From NCBI RefSeq assembly GCF_002879855.1, contig NZ_PNYB01000024.1, forward strand, positions 17,997 through 81,996: a DNA stretch of 64,000 nucleotides. The letters run 5' to 3'. This stretch comes from Trinickia soli. Lineage in GTDB: Bacteria; Pseudomonadota; Gammaproteobacteria; Burkholderiales; Burkholderiaceae. Of the stretch, positions 17,766 to 26,693 are shown piece by piece. A program made the position numbers and the translations under genes. Positions within the stretch are counted from its first letter, which is position 1. The number at the start of each line of letters is the position of its first letter. The notes under the pieces are model-generated. The model did no database searches and was not told the origin of the DNA. It worked only from the letters and a program-made list of their open reading frames with translations.

Positions 17766-20700
17766 TCAATGGAAGTTGCGGCTTTCCGATTGCAGCCCAC
17801 CGAGAAGATGCGACAAGTCCACGAGCCGCTTGGCCACGAGATGTCGCACTTGTCCTTGGCACTGCCATACGCCGTATACGGCGAGCAGCGAAGCGCCGAG
17901 CACTTCCCTGCGCTGCTTCTCCAAAAGACCGGGCCAGATGATGACGTTGACGTTGCCCGTTTCGTCCTCGAGCGTCATGAAAATCACGCCCTTGGCCGTG
18001 CCCGGTCGCTGACGAACCGTGACGATGCCGCAGCCGCGAGCGGGTTGGCCGTTGCGATAGCCATTCAGTTTCGCCGCCGGCATCAAGCGCTGCTCCAGTA
18101 GGCGTGCCCGCAGCAGCGCAAGCGGATGACGCCGCAGCGTCAGTCCTGCCGAGCGGTAGTCGGCCACGATGTTTTGTCCTTCGGTCGGTGCGCCGAGCAA
18201 TGGCGTATCGTCGGCCCCGACTGCCGCGGCCAGCATGTCCTTCCCGGGTACGGCGGCCACCGAATGCCACAGCGCTTCGCGCCGATTGCCGACGAGTGTC
18301 GACAACGCATTGGCATCGGCAAGCACATGCAGATCATGTCGATCGAGTTGCGCCCGCCGCGCGAGATCGTCCACGCTCTCGAACGCTCTGACAGCTCGCG
18401 CATTTTCGATGCGCCCGGCCGCGTCTTCTTTCATGCCGCGCAACAGCGAAAGGCCGAGGCGTACGGCCGGACGCGCCGCGCCCTCGATCGGCTCGAGCGC
18501 GGCATCCCATCCGCTGACGGTCACATCGCACGGCAACACTTGCACGCCATGCCGGCGCGCGTCCTGCACGAGTTGCGACGGCGAGTAAAACCCCATCGGC
18601 TGGCTGTTCAGCAACGCCGCCAGAAACGCCTCGGGCTCATGACGTTTGAGCCAGCTGCTCGTATAGACGAGCAACGCGAAACTGGCCGCATGACTTTCAG
18701 GAAAACCGTATTCGCCGAAGCCTTTGATCTGCTCGAAGATCGCATCGGCGAAGCTGCGTTCGTATCCGCGCGCGAGCATGCCGTTGACGATGCGATCGTA
18801 GTACTTCTGCAGATCGCCCTTGCGTTTCCACGCCGCCATCGCGCGCCGCAGCTGATCGGCCTCGCCCGGACTGAAGCCGGCCGCGATGATCGCGACCTGC
18901 ATCACCTGCTCCTGGAAGATCGGCACGCCGAGCGTCCGACCCAAGGCCACCTCCAGGTCCTTGCTCGGATAAGTGACGGTTTCGAGCTTTTGGCGCCGGC
19001 GCAAATACGGATGCACGGCGCCGCCTTGAATCGGCCCGGGCCGCACGATCGCCACTTCGATCACGAGATCGTAAAACGTCTGCGGCCGCAACCGCGGCAG
19101 CATGCTCATCTGCGCGCGCGATTCGATCTGAAACACGCCGACCGTATCCGCACGCGAAATCATCTCGTAGGTTGCGCTGTCCTCGGCCGGGACATCCTGC
19201 ATTTCGAAGCGCTCGCCACGCCGCTCGGAGACGAGATCGAGCGCACGCCGTATCACCGACAACATGCCGAGCGCGAGGACATCGATCTTTAGTAATCCTA
19301 ACGATTCGAGATCGTCTTTGTCCCACTGAATGACGGAGCGATCGGGCATCGCCGCATTCTCGACGGGCACGAGCCGCGTGAGCTTGCCGCGGCTGATGAC
19401 GAACCCGCCCGAATGCTGCGATAGATGGCGCGGAAAATTGAGCAGCTGCGCAGCCAGCCGCGCCCAGGCTTGAATCAACGGCTGGGTGGGATCAAGCCCC
19501 GACTCTTCGAAACGCGCCAGCAAATCGCGGCTCGTATCGAACCAATGGTGCGACTTGGCGACGGCGTCGACGATCTGCGGATCGACGCCGAGCGCTTTTC
19601 CCGTTTCGCGCAATGCGCCGCGCGGACGGTAAGTCGAAACGGCCGCCGCGATCGCCGCGCGATGCCGGCCGTATTTGCGATAGATGTACTGCATGACGAT
19701 CTCGCGCCGCTGGTGCTCGAAATCGACGTCGATGTCGGGCGGCTCGCCCCGCTCTTTGCTGATGAATCGCTCGAACAGCATGTTGCCGCGTGCGGGATCG
19801 ACCTCGGTGATGCCCAGGCAATAGCAAACGGCCGAATTGGCCGCCGAGCCGCGCCCCTGACACAGAATATTCTGGCTGCGCGCATAACGAACGATATCGA
19901 ACACCGTCAGAAAGTACGGCTCGTAACGCAGCTCGGCAATCAAATCGAGTTCGTGCTCGAGTTGTTGCTGCACCTGATGGGGAATACCGGCGGCAAAACG
20001 CCGCCGGGCGCCCTCGTATGTCTCTTTGCGCAAATACGCGGTGGGCGTGAATCCTTCGGGCACGAGTTCGTCGGGGTACTCGTAGCGAAGCTCATCGAGC
20101 GAAAACCTGCATCGCGACAAAATATTGAGCGTCTCGCGCAGCGTCTCGTCGGGATAAAGATTGGCGAGGCGCAGGCGCGAACGCAAATGCTGCTCGGCAT
20201 TGGGGGCAAGCTCGTAACCGCATTCATGAATGGGCTTGCCGACGCGAATCGCCGTCATCGTATCCTGCAACGGCTTGCGCGAACGCACATGCATGACGAC
20301 CTGACCCAGTGCGACGACAGGCATGCCCTGACGATGCGCAACATACTCGATCGTTCCGCGATGAATATCGTCCATCGCCCGCTGATGAAGCACGAGGCCC
20401 GCCCATGCGCGGCCCGGGAAGGTTTCGTCGAGCCATTCGAGCTGCGCGGCAAGCGCCTCTTCCTTTGCCGGAAAATCGGGCACGAGAATGGCAAGGCACT
20501 CGGGCATCCCTCGCAGATGCGCGAAGCCGGATTCCGGCCGCGAAAAATCGAAGGGCGTCAGCCGATATTCGCCCTTCGGCGAGCGCGTGCGCGCGAGCGT
20601 GACGAGCTCCGCCAGATTGCCGTACCCCTCGCGATTTTGCGCCAGCAAGATGAGCCCGAACGAGGGCGAACCGTCGGCATGGCGCAAACGGAAATACGAG

Positions 20701-20915
20701 CCGATGACGAGCGGCAACCCGACCTGTTTCGCGGCGTCATGCGCACGCACGACGCCCGCGAGCGAGCATTCGTCGGTGATCGCGATGCCCGCATAGCCGA
20801 GTTGCGCCGCCCGCTCGACGAGTTCTTGAGCATGCGACGCCCCATGCAGGAACGTGAAGTTGGAGAGGCAAAAAAGCTCGGCGTACGCCGGCAGCCCATT
20901 GAGACCGGGAACCAT
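17766..20915 (-). CDS. dnaE2: Error-prone DNA polymerase III alpha-like subunit DnaE2 (ImuC)
   Basis: A 1049-residue C-family polymerase. It has an N-terminal PHP domain (YAELFCLSNFTFLHGASHAQ), the polymerase active-site motif PPDIDVDFEHQRRE with catalytic aspartates, the finger/thumb region, helix-hairpin-helix motifs and a C-terminal OB fold (GIVTVRQRPGTAKGVIFMTLEDE). This length and the position behind imuAB identify DnaE2 rather than replicative DnaE. It carries out SOS-induced mutagenic translesion synthesis with ImuA and ImuB. It lies 6 bp downstream of imuB and is controlled from the LexA box before imuA. Confidence 0.95.
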   Translation of the reverse strand: MVPGLNGLPAYAELFCLSNFTFLHGASHAQELVERAAQLGYAGIAITDECSLAGVVRAHDAAKQVGLPLVIGSYFRLRHADGSPSFGLILLAQNREGYGNLAELVTLARTRSPKGEYRLTPFDFSRPESGFAHLRGMPECLAILVPDFPAKEEALAAQLEWLDETFPGRAWAGLVLHQRAMDDIHRGTIEYVAHRQGMPVVALGQVVMHVRSRKPLQDTMTAIRVGKPIHECGYELAPNAEQHLRSRLRLANLYPDETLRETLNILSRCRFSLDELRYEYPDELVPEGFTPTAYLRKETYEGARRRFAAGIPHQVQQQLEHELDLIAELRYEPYFLTVFDIVRYARSQNILCQGRGSAANSAVCYCLGITEVDPARGNMLFERFISKERGEPPDIDVDFEHQRREIVMQYIYRKYGRHRAAIAAAVSTYRPRGALRETGKALGVDPQIVDAVAKSHHWFDTSRDLLARFEESGLDPTQPLIQAWARLAAQLLNFPRHLSQHSGGFVISRGKLTRLVPVENAAMPDRSVIQWDKDDLESLGLLKIDVLALGMLSVIRRALDLVSERRGERFEMQDVPAEDSATYEMISRADTVGVFQIESRAQMSMLPRLRPQTFYDLVIEVAIVRPGPIQGGAVHPYLRRRQKLETVTYPSKDLEVALGRTLGVPIFQEQVMQVAIIAAGFSPGEADQLRRAMAAWKRKGDLQKYYDRIVNGMLARGYERSFADAIFEQIKGFGEYGFPESHAASFALLVYTSSWLKRHEPEAFLAALLNSQPMGFYSPSQLVQDARRHGVQVLPCDVTVSGWDAALEPIEGAARPAVRLGLSLLRGMKEDAAGRIENARAVRAFESVDDLARRAQLDRHDLHVLADANALSTLVGNRREALWHSVAAVPGKDMLAAAVGADDTPLLGAPTEGQNIVADYRSAGLTLRRHPLALLRARLLEQRLMPAAKLNGYRNGQPARGCGIVTVRQRPGTAKGVIFMTLEDETGNVNVIIWPGLLEKQRREVLGASLLAVYGVWQCQGQVRHLVAKRLVDLSHLLGGLQSESRNFH

Positions 20916-20921
20916 CGCACG

Positions 20922-22412
20922 TCATCCAAATAGGCCGTGGAGAAACCAGCGCGGCCCTTCATCGGCATCGCGGCTGCTGACACGTTCACGAAAAATCCAG
21001 TAATAGCTTTTATCGTCGGCCTCGGCGACGAAGTAATCGCGCGTGACGAGCTCGCCGTCGAACCAGCCCGCTTCGATACGTTCGGCCGGCGAGACGACGC
21101 GCAGCGGCGATCCGTAAAACGGACGATGCGCACGCATCAACAAGCGCAAAGGCTGGGTCAGCATCCAGGTCGGTCGCGGCAACCCTTCGGGCAATGCGCT
21201 TTTGGCGTAAGACGCATTGGGGGCGAGCGGCGCCCAACGGTTGGCGACCTCGGGCCGGTAATCGGCAAGCGGTGCGGAACGCAGTACGTTGCCTTCGCCA
21301 AGCCGCGCCACCAGCAACTCGAGCAGGCGCGCATGGCTTTGCGCCGACCCGCCGGTATCGGGAAAGAGTTGCTCGGCCGGCGGCACGGCCGCTTCCACCT
21401 TCGAGGCGTCGAGCCGCACGGCGATCATGGGGGCCGACAGCTCGATGCGATGCAGCCGCTCTTTCAGCAAACGCAACAGATGGGTTTCTTGCCAGGCAGG
21501 CTCGCTCAGTGCGATCTCGATCACGGTAGGCGCCACCGCTTGCCGACCGCGCTCGTGTTCGAGCGAAAGCGTAACGGCCGTCACGGCCAATTGCTTCGCG
21601 CAAAGCCAGCCGCACAACTGCACGATCAACCGATGCGCGGCATGCACCGCACCCTCCGCATGCTCGATCCGATCGGGCAATTCCATGCGCGCGGAAAACG
21701 TAGGCGGCAGCGCGAGCCAATCGAAGAGTTCGGGCGCCGTGCCAAAGGCGCGATCGAGCGAATCGAGCACGTGCTCGCCGCAGCGGCGCTGCAAGCCGGC
21801 GCGAGGCAGACGGCGAATGTCGGCGATCGACGCACAGCCCAGGCCTGCGAACCACTCGACGAACGGCCGCGCCTCCGGCACCGCATGCATCGGGAGCCGC
21901 GACAAGGCGCGTTCGAGCGAGGCGAGCTGCATGACGCGACGCTGGCCGTAGCACGCCAGCAACCATGCACCCTGGCCCGTAGGCGCCACGCCGATACGCG
22001 CGGTGAAGCCCAGCGTGTCGAACAGCGCACGCGCCTGCCGGCACAGCACCCGCACGCCGCCGAAAAGCCTCAGGCTCGCGCCGACTTCGACGATGACCGT
22101 CGCTTCGTCGGCCAGCGCGACATCGGGAGAAAACCGCATCAGCGCCACGCCGACCTCGCGCTGCGCCGCGACCTCGCGCGCCGCGTCGCGCTCGTACAGC
22201 CGGGCCTCGGCCAATAACGTCAGCACGCCGCCGCGTCTCATGCCGAGGCGAATGCCGGCCGCTTGCGCCGAGGCATCGGCCATGACGACCTTGTCCTTCT
22301 CGAACACGACACTGCCGGCCCCCGGATGGCCGGCCCCCAAATCAGGCAGCCACTTCGGCCGGAACACTTCGAGCGCCAGTTTCGGCAAATGAACGGCGAG
22401 AAAGACGCGCAT
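20922..22412 (-). CDS. imuB: ImuB, Y-family polymerase-like mutasome protein
   Basis: A 496-residue Y-family polymerase homologue. The N-terminus MRVFLAVHLPKLALEVF lacks the catalytic acidic residues of DinB, as is known for ImuB, which serves as a beta-clamp adaptor for DnaE2 rather than as a polymerase. The little-finger region and a C-terminal tail follow. The start lies inside imuA, giving a 71-base overlap in another frame. It is the second gene of the SOS mutagenesis operon. Confidence 0.92.
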   Translation of the reverse strand: MRVFLAVHLPKLALEVFRPKWLPDLGAGHPGAGSVVFEKDKVVMADASAQAAGIRLGMRRGGVLTLLAEARLYERDAAREVAAQREVGVALMRFSPDVALADEATVIVEVGASLRLFGGVRVLCRQARALFDTLGFTARIGVAPTGQGAWLLACYGQRRVMQLASLERALSRLPMHAVPEARPFVEWFAGLGCASIADIRRLPRAGLQRRCGEHVLDSLDRAFGTAPELFDWLALPPTFSARMELPDRIEHAEGAVHAAHRLIVQLCGWLCAKQLAVTAVTLSLEHERGRQAVAPTVIEIALSEPAWQETHLLRLLKERLHRIELSAPMIAVRLDASKVEAAVPPAEQLFPDTGGSAQSHARLLELLVARLGEGNVLRSAPLADYRPEVANRWAPLAPNASYAKSALPEGLPRPTWMLTQPLRLLMRAHRPFYGSPLRVVSPAERIEAGWFDGELVTRDYFVAEADDKSYYWIFRERVSSRDADEGPRWFLHGLFG

Positions 22413-23049
22413 GGCGAGACAACAAAACAGGCGTGGGTTGAAGAGGAATCGACAAAGGCTCCGTGCGCGACGGCCCTCGTCGCTTCACGATATCGACCAT
22501 CAACCCGCTGGAGGACGGCCGCAACGCCAGCCGCAACAGTGCCGGCGAGGCATCCTGCGCAACCGTTAAAGGCCGCACCATCACGAACAACGTTTCGCTC
22601 GATTGCGCCGCCAGATGCAGACGCCGCAATGATGACGACTGGGCGTATGGCATCCAGAAAATCAATGCCCCGCAACTGCCGGCCCGCAGGATTTGCTCGG
22701 CAGACCACAGGGCATCGCCCGATTTCGGCGCCTTGACATGCAGCAGGCGATCGAGCGATAGCCCGATGTACCCGAGCCCCAACCCATTGGGCACCTGCGG
22801 CGGTTGCAACAGGGCGATCGGCCGTTCACCCAGCGCACTCAGAGCAGGCTGCAGCAACCGCATTTCGCCGATTCCCGCCTGCTGCACGAGCAGATCGACC
22901 AATGCACCGAGCGGCCAACCGCCGCCGGGCAACTCGGCCGACAACGCCGGATATCCCGTTTCCAATACGCGAGCACGGCCGCCAGCAAGCTGCGAGGCCC
23001 GCCATAACGACGGATGGATGTCTTCGGCACGAAGGGAGGCTGCGAGCAT
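22342..23049 (-). CDS. imuA: ImuA, RecA-like SOS mutagenesis protein
   Basis: A 235-residue RecA-superfamily protein of the ImuA type. The segment GYPALSAELPGGGWPLGALVDLLVQ marks the degenerate nucleotide-binding region, and SCGALIFWMPYAQSSSLRRL the second core strand. ImuA is needed with ImuB and DnaE2 for DNA-damage-induced mutagenesis. It is the first gene of the operon. A LexA box ends 31 bp upstream of its start (23065-23080). Confidence 0.9.
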   Translation of the reverse strand: MLAASLRAEDIHPSLWRASQLAGGRARVLETGYPALSAELPGGGWPLGALVDLLVQQAGIGEMRLLQPALSALGERPIALLQPPQVPNGLGLGYIGLSLDRLLHVKAPKSGDALWSAEQILRAGSCGALIFWMPYAQSSSLRRLHLAAQSSETLFVMVRPLTVAQDASPALLRLALRPSSSGLMVDIVKRRGPSRTEPLSIPLQPTPVLLSRHARLSRRSFAETGARSVPAEVAA

Positions 23050-23064
23050 CGGGCACCACGATTA

Positions 23065-23080
23065 CTGTATATCCATACAG
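23065..23080. promoter_or_regulatory. LexA (SOS) box of the imuA-imuB-dnaE2 operon
   Basis: CTGTATATCCATACAG matches the proteobacterial LexA consensus CTGT-N8-ACAG exactly, with an AT-rich centre. It lies 16-31 bp before the imuA start, overlapping the expected promoter. Confidence 0.92.
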
Positions 23081-23398
23081 CATCTTACACGCAAATACGC
23101 AGCGATGAACTGGAACTTTTAAGGGGCTTCGTGGGGCCTCGCACCATTACCACGCGCCACGACGTTTCGTAAATTCCCCCGAACCTCGTAGCATCCGGAG
23201 CCGCCAAACTACGAAATGACAAGCGGCACGGACCGGTTGCCCTCAATAAAATCCTCACAGATGCGCAAAGGTGCTACCCGCAGGTGCAACCCGGCTACCT
23301 TCCCATCTCTCAATGACGCGCCTCTCGCAAGCCATGCGGCGCCGTAAACGTGTTCCGAAAACAACGCCGGCTTACCGGTCGACAAACAGGAAAACTCC
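23081..23398. other. Divergent intergenic region between imuA and the first luxR gene
   Basis: This 318-bp stretch has no gene. It contains ACTACGAA at 23208-23215, the reverse complement of a motif (TTCGTAGT) that recurs near other luxR genes. A related TTTCGTAAATT lies at 23165-23175. It should contain the luxR promoter. Confidence 0.5.
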
Positions 23399-24295
23399 AT
23401 GTCTTACATTGACGTGGTCGAAGAACGCGAAGATCTGCAATACGTCTCGACGGCGGCGCCCTACCGGGCGCCCGAGCTCAAGTCGCAGCCGCCCTGCGAG
23501 ATTCGCTATATCGACGAAATGGACGTATCCCCGCTCGTGCGCGCCGAGGAGACCGGCGACGCGACCTTCATCGCCGCGGAACTCGGCGCGGCCCGCACGG
23601 CCGACGAACGAATCCGCATGATTCGCGGCATCCTCAACATCATCGGCTTCAGCGGTCTCGGTTACGCGGCCTTGAAGCTCAATGCGCAAAAGCAGCCCGA
23701 GCACGCGTATCTGCTGCGCAACTATCTGTCGACCGATCTGCTGCCGCGCTCGCTCGAAAACGGCTATCTGCTACGAGACCCGCATATGCGACGCGCCTTC
23801 GAATCGAGCCGTCCGCATGTCTGGGATCTGCGCTCGCTCGTCAATGCGTCGCGCAAGGACGGTATCGATCCGCCGCTACGGCGCTACTTCGACGGCATGC
23901 GGGAAAACGGGCTCGCGAGCGGACTCGCCTTCAGCCTGCCGATCCCGCGCACGACGATGCGCGCGCTGATTCTGTTCGCGGGCCCCCCCGAACATTGCGA
24001 ATGGATCACCGACAGCGTGATCGCCCAAGCGCTCGGGCTCGGTCTTTCGCTGCATCAGCGCTGCGCCGCCTATGTGCAGGCGATCTGCCGGCAGGAGGGC
24101 GCAAACAGCCTGTCGCAGTTGCAGCAGCGCATTTTGGGCGCGGTCGTCGTGGGCATGTCCGACAAGGCGATCGCCGCGCGGCTGAACACGACCGTCCACA
24201 ACGTCGACTACCATTTGCGCCAGCTGCGTGAAAAGTTCGGCGCGCGCAATCGCAGCCAGCTCGCTTATCTCGCGGGCAGGATGCAGGCCGTATGA
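23399..24295 (+). CDS. LuxR-type regulator 1, beside sctU
   Basis: A 298-residue protein. It has an N-terminal autoinducer-binding-like domain (about residues 65-215, with LLRDP, VWDL and ENGLASGLAFSLP at the Asp-Pro, Trp and Gly positions of LuxR ligand domains) and a C-terminal LuxR helix-turn-helix (VGMSDKAIAARLNTTVHNVDYHLRQL in two parts, about residues 250-280). The TraR Trp57/Tyr61 pair is not conserved, so acyl-homoserine-lactone binding is uncertain. No luxI is nearby. AGGAAA precedes the ATG. It is convergent with sctU, 44 bp away, and probably regulates the type III locus. Confidence 0.88.
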   Translation: MSYIDVVEEREDLQYVSTAAPYRAPELKSQPPCEIRYIDEMDVSPLVRAEETGDATFIAAELGAARTADERIRMIRGILNIIGFSGLGYAALKLNAQKQPEHAYLLRNYLSTDLLPRSLENGYLLRDPHMRRAFESSRPHVWDLRSLVNASRKDGIDPPLRRYFDGMRENGLASGLAFSLPIPRTTMRALILFAGPPEHCEWITDSVIAQALGLGLSLHQRCAAYVQAICRQEGANSLSQLQQRILGAVVVGMSDKAIAARLNTTVHNVDYHLRQLREKFGARNRSQLAYLAGRMQAV

Positions 24296-24339
24296 CGGTG
24301 CATGGCGCGCATGGCATTTCTCCCCGACGGCGTACCGCT

Positions 24340-25380
24340 TCAAGTCGGTACGTCTTCGCCGTCGGCCCAACGCAAGACCGTGGCCACGCGCCCATATAGC
24401 CCGCGCTCGATGTATTTGTATTCGCGTGCGCTCTCGTAAAGCGCCTCGGCGAGCGGCCCGTCCGCCACGGTCGGTATAAGAAATTCGCCGGCCCATTCGA
24501 CGATACGCCGAGCCGTCTCGCCTTCGCCGCGAGCCGCGACCCACGGCAGCTTGCCCTTGCCGGCATAACAAAGCGCCACCGCGGCGTTCGCGGAATGGAT
24601 CACGGCCGAAGCCATCTTCACGCGATCCTGCAACGAATTGAAAACCATCTCGTGCGCCATGCTGCGGCGGCGCGAATTCATATGCGGATCGCCCTCCGAC
24701 TCCCGGTGTTCGCGCCGCACTTCGTCCATCGACATACGGTGTTGCTTGAGAAACGCGTACTGCTGGTAGGCGTAATCCAGCGCCGCGAACGCGACGAAGA
24801 TGAGCGCGGCCCAACCGGCGAGCGAAAGCAGAAGCTTGCCCGTGACCGCAAGAATCGCATCGGGACGCAGGTATCCGGCCTGCAACGGCGCGCTCAACGA
24901 GCCGCGCAGAAGCACCCACAGCGTCACGCACAAAATGAGTGTCTTCACGCCGGTCTTGAGCAGGTTGACGACGCTTTTCATCGAGAACAGGCGCGTCATG
25001 CCCGAGGCGGGATTGAGCCGCTCGAAGCTCGGCGCGATACGCGAAAAAGCGACCAGCCCGCCCACTTGCGCGAGCGAGACGGCCAACCCCGCCGCGCCCG
25101 CGAGCACCACGATGCCGATGCCAAGCGTCAGCCACCCTTGCAACGCCAGCGACATCACGGTTGAAATCGATTGCTTCGGGTCGCGCGCGGCCATAGCCGC
25201 GAACATCGCATCGAACAGCCCTCGCAAGGTATCGAAGACGCGCGGCGCCTGCGAGCCGATCGCCGCGAGCACGACGAGAAACACGAGCGCCGCGCTCACT
25301 TCCGAGCTGTAGACGATCTGGCCTTTCTTGCGCGCATCGCGCAAGCGCTTTTCGGTAGGTGCCTGGTCCTTTTCGCTCAT
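24340..25380 (-). CDS. sctU: Type III secretion export-gate switch protein SctU, atypical cleavage site
   Basis: A 346-residue YscU/FlhB family protein with four N-terminal membrane helices (about residues 28-210), a linker, and the cytosolic C-domain. The family self-cleaves between Asn and Pro of a conserved NPTH. Here the aligned segment reads VIHSANAAVALCY, with HSAN at residues 262-265 (24586-24597), so the Asn-Pro bond is absent. The flanks are otherwise normal (DRVKMASAV before, GETARRIVEWAGEFLIP after), so this is not a frameshift. In other systems a non-cleavable SctU still builds part of the apparatus but fails to switch to late substrates. It is the last gene of the leftward sct operon. 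Confidence 0.93.
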   Translation of the reverse strand: MSEKDQAPTEKRLRDARKKGQIVYSSEVSAALVFLVVLAAIGSQAPRVFDTLRGLFDAMFAAMAARDPKQSISTVMSLALQGWLTLGIGIVVLAGAAGLAVSLAQVGGLVAFSRIAPSFERLNPASGMTRLFSMKSVVNLLKTGVKTLILCVTLWVLLRGSLSAPLQAGYLRPDAILAVTGKLLLSLAGWAALIFVAFAALDYAYQQYAFLKQHRMSMDEVRREHRESEGDPHMNSRRRSMAHEMVFNSLQDRVKMASAVIHSANAAVALCYAGKGKLPWVAARGEGETARRIVEWAGEFLIPTVADGPLAEALYESAREYKYIERGLYGRVATVLRWADGEDVPT

Positions 25381-25407
25381 CTCGACGAAGCCTTTCAGCG
25401 GTACCGG

Positions 25408-26196
25408 TCAAAGCATCGATCTGAGCAGATCGAGCAGCGAATTGTCGGGGCCCAGATACGCATGCAGCGTCGCATAGATGAACGGCAGAAACAGCGCCAT
25501 CATCAACACAGCCACCGCGCTTTTCACGGCCTGCGACATCAGAAAGACATTCAGCTGGGGCATGGCGCGGCTGACGAGACCAAACCCGAGTTCGACCAGT
25601 ACGAGCACCATCACGACCGGTGCGGCCAGCTTCACGGTCCACGTCATGATGCTCGTCGCGCCGCGCGCAATGAACGGCAACAGCGCAGGGCCAAAATGCG
25701 GTGCGAACGACGCCACCGGCCAAAGCCGATACGATTCGAACAGCGCCGAGAGCAGCAGGTGCAAGCCGCCGCTCGTCACGAACAACGTGATCGCCAGCAG
25801 ATTCAGAAAACCCGCGCAGGGGCCCGCTTCATACTGCGCAATCGGATCGAAGAATGACTGATTGCTCGATCCCGTTTGAAAATCGATGAGCGTACCGGCC
25901 GTCGCAATCGCCCACATCACCGCGCTGAATGCATACGCGAGCAGGATCCCGATCAGGGCCTCCTTCGCCATGAGACCGACCCACATGAGCGGCGCCAGAT
26001 CCTTCAACGCATGGACATCGAGTACCGGGCCGATGAACAAGATGATGACGGCCATGAATCCGTTTCGCACGAGCCCCGTCAAAACGGCCGAGCTGAATGC
26101 CGGCACGATCATCATGATCGGCATGACACGCGGCAGCACGATGATGGCCGGCCGCGCGAGTTGATAGGCAACGTCGAATGAATCTGTCGCCAGCAC
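25408..26196 (-). CDS. sctT: Type III secretion export apparatus protein SctT
   Basis: A 262-residue YscT/FliR family membrane protein with about six hydrophobic segments and the conserved region TLIDFQTGSSNQSFFDP near the middle. With SctR and SctS it forms the helical export gate under the base of the needle complex. It starts 2 bp beyond the sctO stop and lies 27 bp before sctU, in the same operon. Confidence 0.94.
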   Translation of the reverse strand: MLATDSFDVAYQLARPAIIVLPRVMPIMMIVPAFSSAVLTGLVRNGFMAVIILFIGPVLDVHALKDLAPLMWVGLMAKEALIGILLAYAFSAVMWAIATAGTLIDFQTGSSNQSFFDPIAQYEAGPCAGFLNLLAITLFVTSGGLHLLLSALFESYRLWPVASFAPHFGPALLPFIARGATSIMTWTVKLAAPVVMVLVLVELGFGLVSRAMPQLNVFLMSQAVKSAVAVLMMALFLPFIYATLHAYLGPDNSLLDLLRSML

Positions 26197-26198
26197 CG

Positions 26199-26693
26199 TC
26201 AGCCCTCGTGCTCGCCCAGCGGCGCAATGGCAACGCGCAGCGCCGCTTCCTCGGCGCGGGCTTCGTCGGCGGCCTCGGCGCGTTGCGTCGCGGCACGCGT
26301 CAGGCGCTCGGCCGTGCGTTCGGCTTGATCGCGCTTGGCATCGGCACGCCTCAATTGCTCACGCAGTTCGTCAAGACGCGCGGTTTCTTCGCGTACCCGC
26401 GCGAGCGCCGGCACGGTCAGCTCGCGGGCGGCCTCGATCCGATCGTCGAACAACTGCCAATCGATGCCGACGCCGACAAGTTCGCGCGCGGAACGGGGCT
26501 CGCCCAATCGTTGGCTGGTCAGTACACGCCCCGCTTCGAACTTCGCCGCGATCAATCGCTTCACTTCGTCTTCGGCACGCCGCCATTCGTCGCGCGCGGC
26601 CTCGACCACAGCCTCCTGGCGCCGCACTTGCGCGAGCACGACGTCACGTCGCATCTCGCGCACGCGCGTCAGCTTAGCGATGATTTTGTCCAT
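26199..26693 (-). CDS. sctO: Type III secretion ATPase stalk protein SctO
   Basis: A 164-residue, highly charged, almost entirely coiled-coil protein (MDKIIAKLTRVREMRRDVVL onward, with long Glu/Arg/Ala heptads). Size, coiled coil and position directly behind the ATPase gene fit SctO (YscO/FliJ), the central stalk between SctN and SctV. It overlaps the end of sctN by 20 bases. The primary sequence is weakly conserved in this family, so the call rests mainly on structure and position. Confidence 0.82.
   Translation of the reverse strand: MDKIIAKLTRVREMRRDVVLAQVRRQEAVVEAARDEWRRAEDEVKRLIAAKFEAGRVLTSQRLGEPRSARELVGVGIDWQLFDDRIEAARELTVPALARVREETARLDELREQLRRADAKRDQAERTAERLTRAATQRAEAADEARAEEAALRVAIAPLGEHEG

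Noticed and set aside
20922..22412. imuB as a broken polymerase gene because catalytic acids are missing
   Set aside because: Loss of the catalytic residues is the known state of ImuB, which acts as an adaptor.
24340..25380. sctU as a pseudogene
   Set aside because: The frame is intact at full length and both domains are conserved; only the NPTH residues differ.
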